DNA of 32,755 nt, from IMG/VR virus record IMGVR_UViG_3300042922_000563, positions 1 through 32,755 of that record. The stretch is one strand, 5' to 3'. Under the pieces are notes generated by a model, which did no database searches, had not been told where the DNA came from, and was given only the letters and a program-made list of their open reading frames with translations. Each line of letters starts with the position of its first letter. Position 1 is the first letter of the stretch. Shown in pieces: positions 28,722-32,755 of the stretch. A program made the position numbers and the translations under genes. Origin of the DNA: a virus.

Positions 28722-29635
28722 CACTCGGTCACTTCAACAATTTCGATCCTTAATTGCACAATACTTTTATTTAGTAGTTTAAATTGTTCATCCGAGCCTT
28801 TGAGTTTCAGCGTGACTACTTTTCCTATTGCTGATACTTCCTTTTCTTGAGCAGGCTCTTCTTGGATCTCGCCAGTTTCCGGATCAATCGGTACTGATGG
28901 AACTGGCTCTTTTTTCTCAACTTTTTCGATGATTGCTGCTGCTTTAGCAAGCTTTTCTTTCTGTTCAGCAACAACTTGATTGATCTGATCAAAGACTTCT
29001 TGCAATTCGTGACCTTGATCGATCCAACGAATCCAAGAGAATGGATCTAAGCCAACGGCCTGTGCGTAGCTTTCAACTGCTTGTTTATTCGCTGCTAGTG
29101 TTTGTTTTTTTGACACAATTTCATTGATGGTATCTGTGATTTCTTTACTGATCGCTTTTGTTAACTCACCCTTAGCAGCAGTAAAGGCGCCCTTATTTGT
29201 CCATCGATCAGGAATTTCAATTTCACTTGGATCAACACCTAATGCATTGCACAGGTCCTCTATTTTTTCTTTCACTTTCTGCAATCGGGAATCACGTTCT
29301 TTAGTTTCGAACTTTTCGAGGCTCTGAGAAATTCCTTCTTTGGCAGTTTCCATCTGATCAACAAATGCTTTGATCTTGGCTTCAAATGCTTTTAACGGTT
29401 CAGAATATCCGTTTTTAACTTCTTTTCGTTTTTCTTCAAGCAATTTGATAATATTATTCAGAGACGACCGTGCATCTTTAGCTCCTTGGATGTCTCCTTC
29501 GCTAAAGGTCAAACTTTTGTAATGATTGGCGGTATTTTCAACAAGCGCTTCAAGCTCTGCTTCGTTTTTGATTTCAATAGTACTTGGTGTATAGTCAATC
29601 TGAATCGATGTGTCTGTTTTGATTAATTCATTCAT
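28721..29635 (-). CDS. DUF1351 protein of the recombination module
   Basis: About 304 aa. The start is the ATG at 29635 (MNELIKTDTSIQIDYTPSTI), which overlaps the DUF1071 stop and follows GGGGGGAA. The protein is almost wholly a long charged coiled coil (KLLEEKRKEVKNGYSEPLKA, FEAKIKAFVDQMETAKEGIS), with a Pro/Glu-rich stretch near 255-275 and a strand-like C terminus. The family usually lies beside the single-strand annealing protein in phages of Bacillota and is thought to help recombination, but the mechanism is not established. Confidence 0.88.
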   Translation of the reverse strand: MNELIKTDTSIQIDYTPSTIEIKNEAELEALVENTANHYKSLTFSEGDIQGAKDARSSLNNIIKLLEEKRKEVKNGYSEPLKAFEAKIKAFVDQMETAKEGISQSLEKFETKERDSRLQKVKEKIEDLCNALGVDPSEIEIPDRWTNKGAFTAAKGELTKAISKEITDTINEIVSKKQTLAANKQAVESYAQAVGLDPFSWIRWIDQGHELQEVFDQINQVVAEQKEKLAKAAAIIEKVEKKEPVPSVPIDPETGEIQEEPAQEKEVSAIGKVVTLKLKGSDEQFKLLNKSIVQLRIEIVEVTE

Positions 29636-30392
29636 CCGATAGTTCCCCCCATGTAAATGATTTAGTTTCAATCTTTTTCGGTGCTCCTTGTTCAGGTGGT
29701 TTAGCCTTCTGAACTTTTTCTGCCTTAAGCTTCATCCGATTGGCATAATTCAAAATAGTGCCATATTCATTTTTATTTAATTGTTCAAATGGTGTTTGTA
29801 TTTTTGTGTTTTCTCGTATATTTGCAACAAGGATTTCAAAATCTGTATCTGTTGCTTGAGCAACAACCTTGAGTATTTCATCCAAATAGCCGACTTGTTC
29901 CTCACTAATTAGTTCTGGCTTAGAAATATCTTCTGGCATATCTTCCCCTGCATAGAGATACAAACCTAATCCATGTTTGGCCAATGCTTTAACAAAGCAA
30001 CGTTTGTTACTAGTGTTAATTTGAAAACTATTAGGATTAGATACTGGATACTTGGCTTTTTCAACAATTGGCAGCCATTCGGTTTCTGCCTTACCTTGAA
30101 ATGTCACAGTGTTTCTGACGAAAAATCCTTGTGGTGTTTTTAAATAAGGGACTGTCACCCCTTCAATCATTCGGAACTGATTATCAAACATTGGAAATTC
30201 GTGGACTTTTTCTGATGCCTCCGGATCAATACGTTTCATTTCACGCCATCCGTATGACCATGAAAGATATTCAAGAGAAAATTCTTGTGGATTTCCTTGT
30301 TTATCTGTGTATTTTTGGACATTCTTCTTAACTGCATTCGTCAGATCTCGGTTGTAAAGTTCCTCGAAAGAGACGATTTCTTTAATTGTCAT
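29628..30392 (-). CDS. Single-strand annealing protein (DUF1071, Rad52-like)
   Basis: A 254-aa protein, with its ATG overlapping the previous stop (ATGA). LEYLSWSYGWREMKRIDPEA at about 40-60 and SFQINTSNKRCFVKALAKHG with LGLYLYAGEDMPED at about 140-170 are the family marks. The C terminus is basic and Pro-rich (KVQKAKPPEQGAPKKIE). Such proteins anneal single strands for phage recombination and replication. With the DUF1351 and HNHc genes downstream it forms the recombination module. No exonuclease partner is seen nearby. Confidence 0.85.
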   Translation of the reverse strand: MTIKEIVSFEELYNRDLTNAVKKNVQKYTDKQGNPQEFSLEYLSWSYGWREMKRIDPEASEKVHEFPMFDNQFRMIEGVTVPYLKTPQGFFVRNTVTFQGKAETEWLPIVEKAKYPVSNPNSFQINTSNKRCFVKALAKHGLGLYLYAGEDMPEDISKPELISEEQVGYLDEILKVVAQATDTDFEILVANIRENTKIQTPFEQLNKNEYGTILNYANRMKLKAEKVQKAKPPEQGAPKKIETKSFTWGELSDE

Positions 30393-30577
30393 AAAGGCAC
30401 CGGCTTTCCTATTCTTGATTTGCAGTACTCCAGCAGGTCATCTTCATAGATGAATTGATCATCAATGGAATAGACTAGGTCACCTTGGTAAAGAGGATTT
30501 CCACGCCAATCAAATGCTATAGGGTCATTTTCATCTTGTGGCAATTGTCTTGCCCCTAGACTGTCAAATTGATCCAT
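30389..30577 (-). CDS. Small early protein (62 aa), unknown
   Basis: MDQFDSLGARQLPQDENDPI leads to AFDWRGNPLYQGDLVYSIDD. The short WRGNPLYQGD motif and the acidic DQFIYEDDLLEYCKSRIG recur in small phage proteins of unknown role; the fold looks like a compact beta-helix module. AAGGAGAG is about 6 nt before the ATG, and it overlaps the annealing protein gene (ATGA). It is likely the first gene of the recombination operon or the end of the micro-gene set. Confidence 0.78.
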   Translation of the reverse strand: MDQFDSLGARQLPQDENDPIAFDWRGNPLYQGDLVYSIDDQFIYEDDLLEYCKSRIGKPVPL

Positions 30578-30606
30578 GATACACTCTCCTTATATACATT
30601 TTGTTT

Positions 30607-30643
30607 GTGACTCAATGCTTTGGTCGGCTGAGTCACTTTTTTT
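30607..30643 (+). terminator. Plus-strand terminator
   Basis: GTGACTCA (30607-30614) pairs perfectly with TGAGTCAC (30629-30636), followed by a T7 run. It faces against the early operon, so it would stop antisense transcription from the left. The TGA of the 38-aa gene lies in the second arm. Confidence 0.6.
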
Positions 30644-30749
30644 GTTTCATTCGTTCGATATGTTGTTTAGCTAAAATAGATGGCTTTTCAATCTCGTACA
30701 TGCGATCAGCAATGACTTTACCGATGCGCAAAGCTTCTGCTCTAGTCAT
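30633..30749 (-). CDS. Very small early protein (38 aa)
   Basis: MTRAEALRIGKVIADRMYEI followed by EKPSILAKQHIERMKQKK. AGGTGAG precedes the ATG, which overlaps the end of the upstream 62-aa gene by 8 bp. The product is a single basic helical unit. Several tiny coupled genes like this one are a normal part of early operons in enterococcal phages, where they may target host proteins. No function is known. Confidence 0.65.
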   Translation of the reverse strand: MTRAEALRIGKVIADRMYEIEKPSILAKQHIERMKQKK

Positions 30750-30930
30750 ATATTCTCACCTTCCTTTTGCTTTTGTAATTAAGGAATACTCCATAGGGAC
30801 CAGTATCCGCACTTAGGAAAACTGGTCCTTTTTTTGCGGCAAGATTGATGTCCCCATCCACCGTTTCTAAATTGAGAAATACCGGTGTTTCAGTGATTCG
30901 TAAATACCAGATGCAAAATTTCTTAATCAT
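30742..30930 (-). CDS. Small early protein (62 aa), unknown
   Basis: MIKKFCIWYLRITETPVFLN begins a strand-rich basic chain that ends YKSKRKVRIYD. GGAGGAG precedes the ATG, which overlaps the TGA of the 37-aa gene (ATGA). The repeated short beta strands with a GPVFLSADTGPYGVF turn suggest a small beta-barrel. No homologue is recognised. Confidence 0.72.
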   Translation of the reverse strand: MIKKFCIWYLRITETPVFLNLETVDGDINLAAKKGPVFLSADTGPYGVFLNYKSKRKVRIYD

Positions 30931-31040
30931 AGTTTCTCCTCCTTGAAGTATCGATCGATCAAAGCGAGCGCTTCTTCTTTTGTTGATACGGTATGCTGCA
31001 TTGTCGATCCGCTTGTTTCTATTGAGATAGTGATTTTCAT
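30927..31040 (-). CDS. Very small early protein (37 aa)
   Basis: MKITISIETSGSTMQHTVST then KEEALALIDRYFKEEKL: one or two strands then a helix, as in a mini alpha/beta unit. AAGGAGGA precedes the ATG. The -35 of the plus-strand promoter at 31034 overlaps this start codon, so transcription of the two genes is mutually exclusive at this point. The TTAACA/TATACC pair just upstream on the minus strand is a possible weak promoter for the early micro-genes. Confidence 0.68.
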   Translation of the reverse strand: MKITISIETSGSTMQHTVSTKEEALALIDRYFKEEKL

Positions 31041-31062
31041 GCTGTTCCTCCTTTGGTATAAT
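31034..31062 (+). promoter_or_regulatory. Promoter of the plus-strand 232-aa gene
   Basis: TTTTCA (31034-31039), a 17-bp spacer and TATAAT (31057-31062). Hexamers and spacing are the same as those of the other plus-strand promoter at 25015. The -35 overlaps the start of the minus-strand 37-aa gene. Confidence 0.7.
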
Positions 31063-31085
31063 TGTTAAAAACTGGTGGTGTTAAT

Positions 31086-31784
31086 GTGGATGGATTTAAT
31101 CTCGAAACATTTAATTCTTACTTAGAAGAACGAAAGAAAATTATTGAGCCTGCCTTAGAACAAATCCGACAATTTGAAGAAGTGATTGCTCCACATGTTA
31201 AGATAATGAATGCTGCTACTGAAAATGTGAAAGTAGCAACTGAACATTACGACAAGATTCGTTCCTTAATCCCAGATGTAAAGAAATTTTATAGCGGTAT
31301 TACTACTCCCGATGAACTCAAAAATGATGGTCCGATCGAAACTCAACTTACTAGTTTAGACTCCAGATTAGTTGAGTTGAAAGAGAAACAAGATTTTACA
31401 AAAGAGGAAAAAGAAAGTTTGTTGTTAGCGTCGGAATTTATTGCCAATCAGAACATTCAAGAATCCAATGAGATTCGAAATTATCTTAATTCGATGTCCC
31501 CTACGTTGCTCAAGGACAATCAAGAAATAAGTGAAAAAAGTGAGTTGGTATCTAATAAAACTCAAGATTCCGAACACGAAGAAAAAATTATAAATCAAGA
31601 TATCGACCCTTCTTTCTTAGATGTGCTTCTAAATAAACAGACATTTTATAATGAACTTTCTGGCTTTATTTACCAAACTATTTTTGCAATGGCTTCTGGT
31701 GTAATTAATGGTGTCACCTCACCCATAACTCTTATGCTAGTTGTTTCGATTCTTTGCAAAATACTTATCAAACCAAACAAGTGA
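31086..31784 (+). CDS. C-terminally anchored coiled-coil protein (232 aa), unknown; likely cargo gene
   Basis: The start is GTG at 31086 (MDGFNLETFNSYLEERKKII), chosen because GGTGG stands 5 nt upstream and the earlier TTG is inside the -10 box. Residues 1-175 are soluble, charged and helical, with coiled-coil stretches (LEQIRQFEEVIAPHVKIMNA, LKEKQDFTKEEKESLLLASE). The last 40 residues contain two hydrophobic parts (FIYQTIFAMASGVING, SPITLMLVVSILCKILI) and a short basic end, so it should be anchored in the membrane with the bulk in the cytoplasm. It has its own promoter and terminator and lies backwards in the early operon, as lysogenic-conversion or exclusion genes do. No family is recognised. 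Confidence 0.78.
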   Translation: MDGFNLETFNSYLEERKKIIEPALEQIRQFEEVIAPHVKIMNAATENVKVATEHYDKIRSLIPDVKKFYSGITTPDELKNDGPIETQLTSLDSRLVELKEKQDFTKEEKESLLLASEFIANQNIQESNEIRNYLNSMSPTLLKDNQEISEKSELVSNKTQDSEHEEKIINQDIDPSFLDVLLNKQTFYNELSGFIYQTIFAMASGVINGVTSPITLMLVVSILCKILIKPNK

Positions 31785-31798
31785 AATAGTAATAAGAC

Positions 31799-31832
31799 TA
31801 AGCCCCTCCTTCCGTGTGGGGGTTATTTTTTA
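31799..31832 (+). terminator. Terminator of the plus-strand 232-aa gene
   Basis: TAAGCCCC (31799-31806) pairs with GGGGGTTA (31818-31825) with one mismatch, followed by TTTTTTA. The antirepressor stop codon begins in the T-run. Confidence 0.65.
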
Positions 31833-32570
31833 ATCCAGTAGATCCATTTGAGGATAGTAACCCTCTGCAGTTAATAAGTTGTAAATGAAGACACGACCTT
31901 TTTGCGTCCATTTAGTATTCATCACAACTTTTACGCCGCCATCAGCTTTTGGAATCTCGCTTGTGTGCGATTTTGTGTATCCTTGGTTCATATGTTTGCG
32001 GTACAGAATCCATTGACCACTGACTTTATGTTGAACACCTAACTCATTAAGCAATTTATTCAGTGCGATTGCCGACATTCCGTAATCTGCTGCGATTTGA
32101 GAAGTTGCTACTGTATCAGTTGATGACAGGATCATATCTAGGTAACTGATTTTCGGTTCATATTCAGCGATTTGCTGTTCGAGCAGTTGGTTCTTTTCTT
32201 CTAGGTCAGCTGCTAGTCGCAATGCCTGAGCGAAACTTTGAGGAACGTTTGTGTAGCTTCCTGTTTTTCTGATTGTTGGAAGGACTTCGCTTGTTACCCA
32301 ACGCTTAAATTTTCTTGCATTTGGCATCTTGGATTTAAGTATCAAGCTGTACAGCCCCGATTCGTTTATTAGCATTAATGCTGTTCCATTGACGGTGAAC
32401 GATTCGTTCTGCGTTTTATCTTCCTCATCTACATGGTCTCTAATTGCTTTTGGCGTATTTGAATAACCCAAAACACTTGCAACGTCTTTACCAACAAAAT
32501 ACGGCTCATCATTTACTAAAAATGTTCGAACTTCGTTTTTTTCGAAATTGAAAATTTGCGGTGTGCTCAT
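31830..32570 (-). CDS. Phage antirepressor (BRO-N plus ANT/KilAC)
   Basis: A 246-aa protein with AGGAGG 7 nt before the ATG. The N-terminal 105 residues are a BRO-N domain (FLVNDEPYFVGKDVASVLGY, KAIRDHVDEEDK, NESGLYSLILKSKMPNARKF, KRWVTSEVLPTIRKTGSY). A short coiled-coil linker follows (LEEKNQLLEQQIAEYEPKIS). The C-terminal ANT domain (TVATSQIAADYGMSAIALNK, KVSGQWILYRKHMNQGYTKS) ends at about 240. Such proteins oppose the lysogeny repressor or act early in the lytic switch. It stands at the head of the early genes. Confidence 0.93.
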   Translation of the reverse strand: MSTPQIFNFEKNEVRTFLVNDEPYFVGKDVASVLGYSNTPKAIRDHVDEEDKTQNESFTVNGTALMLINESGLYSLILKSKMPNARKFKRWVTSEVLPTIRKTGSYTNVPQSFAQALRLAADLEEKNQLLEQQIAEYEPKISYLDMILSSTDTVATSQIAADYGMSAIALNKLLNELGVQHKVSGQWILYRKHMNQGYTKSHTSEIPKADGGVKVVMNTKWTQKGRVFIYNLLTAEGYYPQMDLLD

Positions 32571-32585
32571 TTTGCTTCCTCCTCT

Positions 32586-32755
32586 TTATGCAACCTCCGA
32601 AGGTTTCAATTTTTTTGATCTATAACGGTTAGCTTCTTTCCATTTCAAATACCAAAGGAATGTTCCAAGGTGAATCCAAGTTACGCTATGGGTTGGTTTT
32701 AAAACTCCTTCTTTGAATTCAGGAATACTCTCCATCTCTTTTTGATACGTATTTA
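32586..32755 (-). CDS. Partial small early gene, cut by the window edge
   Basis: The visible end is 56 residues, ending WKEANRYRSKKLKPSEVA. It contains HLGTFLWYLKWK, an aromatic-rich helix, and a basic C-terminal tail. The frame runs open to the edge and its stop lies 16 bp before the antirepressor start, so it is probably coupled to it. The true start is outside the window, or a short version could start at MESIPEFKEGVL, which has no clear ribosome site. The role is unknown. Confidence 0.6.
   Translation of the reverse strand, partial: NTYQKEMESIPEFKEGVLKPTHSVTWIHLGTFLWYLKWKEANRYRSKKLKPSEVA

Overview
This AT-rich window is most of a temperate siphophage or prophage of a low-GC Gram-positive host. 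The host is most probably Enterococcus: an ArpU-type late regulator, an SPP1/A118-like head module and small enterococcal-phage-style lysis proteins all point that way. No host chromosomal gene is visible. The lysogeny repressor and the usual integrase are not in the window, so prophage, free phage and phage-plasmid cannot be told apart.

Nearly everything is on the minus strand, so the map reads right to left in order of expression. At the right edge (32755-30389) lie a cut-off small gene, a BRO-N/ANT antirepressor and a run of very small early genes. From 30392 to 26858 is the recombination and replication module: a DUF1071 annealing protein, a DUF1351 protein, an HNHc nuclease and a winged-helix replication initiator with origin-like iterons inside its gene. 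From 26850 to 25986 a promoter/operator array precedes a small putative DNA-binding protein and a short tyrosine recombinase. From 25975 to 23614 are small accessory genes (YopX, small membrane proteins), followed by ArpU (23095-23613).

Downstream of arpU is a 440-bp stretch without a convincing protein gene. It holds helical-turn-spaced ATGCACA repeats over an extended -10 (the likely late promoter), two large RNA hairpins, a class II tRNA-like element and a terminator. The late operon follows: an apparent insertion coding a membrane protein, small and large terminase, portal, an 87-aa protein, minor head protein, scaffold, capsid, four head-tail joining proteins, tail tube, tail chaperones, tape measure, tail proteins, and finally lysis (two small membrane proteins, holin, amidase). 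Five hairpin-plus-U-run signals sit exactly on stop codons of late genes and probably set stoichiometry.

Two programmed -1 frameshifts are supported. One is the expected G/GT tail-chaperone shift at T TTT TTC. The other, at a G5 run followed by a hairpin, adds 20 acidic residues to the tail tube protein. Three genes look like independently expressed cargo: 22062-22655 (own promoter and terminator), the plus-strand 25090-25323 (promoter with a perfect palindromic operator), and the plus-strand 31086-31784 (promoter, terminator, C-terminal membrane anchor) lying backwards in the early operon. These, together with the operator-array/recombinase cassette and the tRNA-like leader, are the least explained parts of the window.
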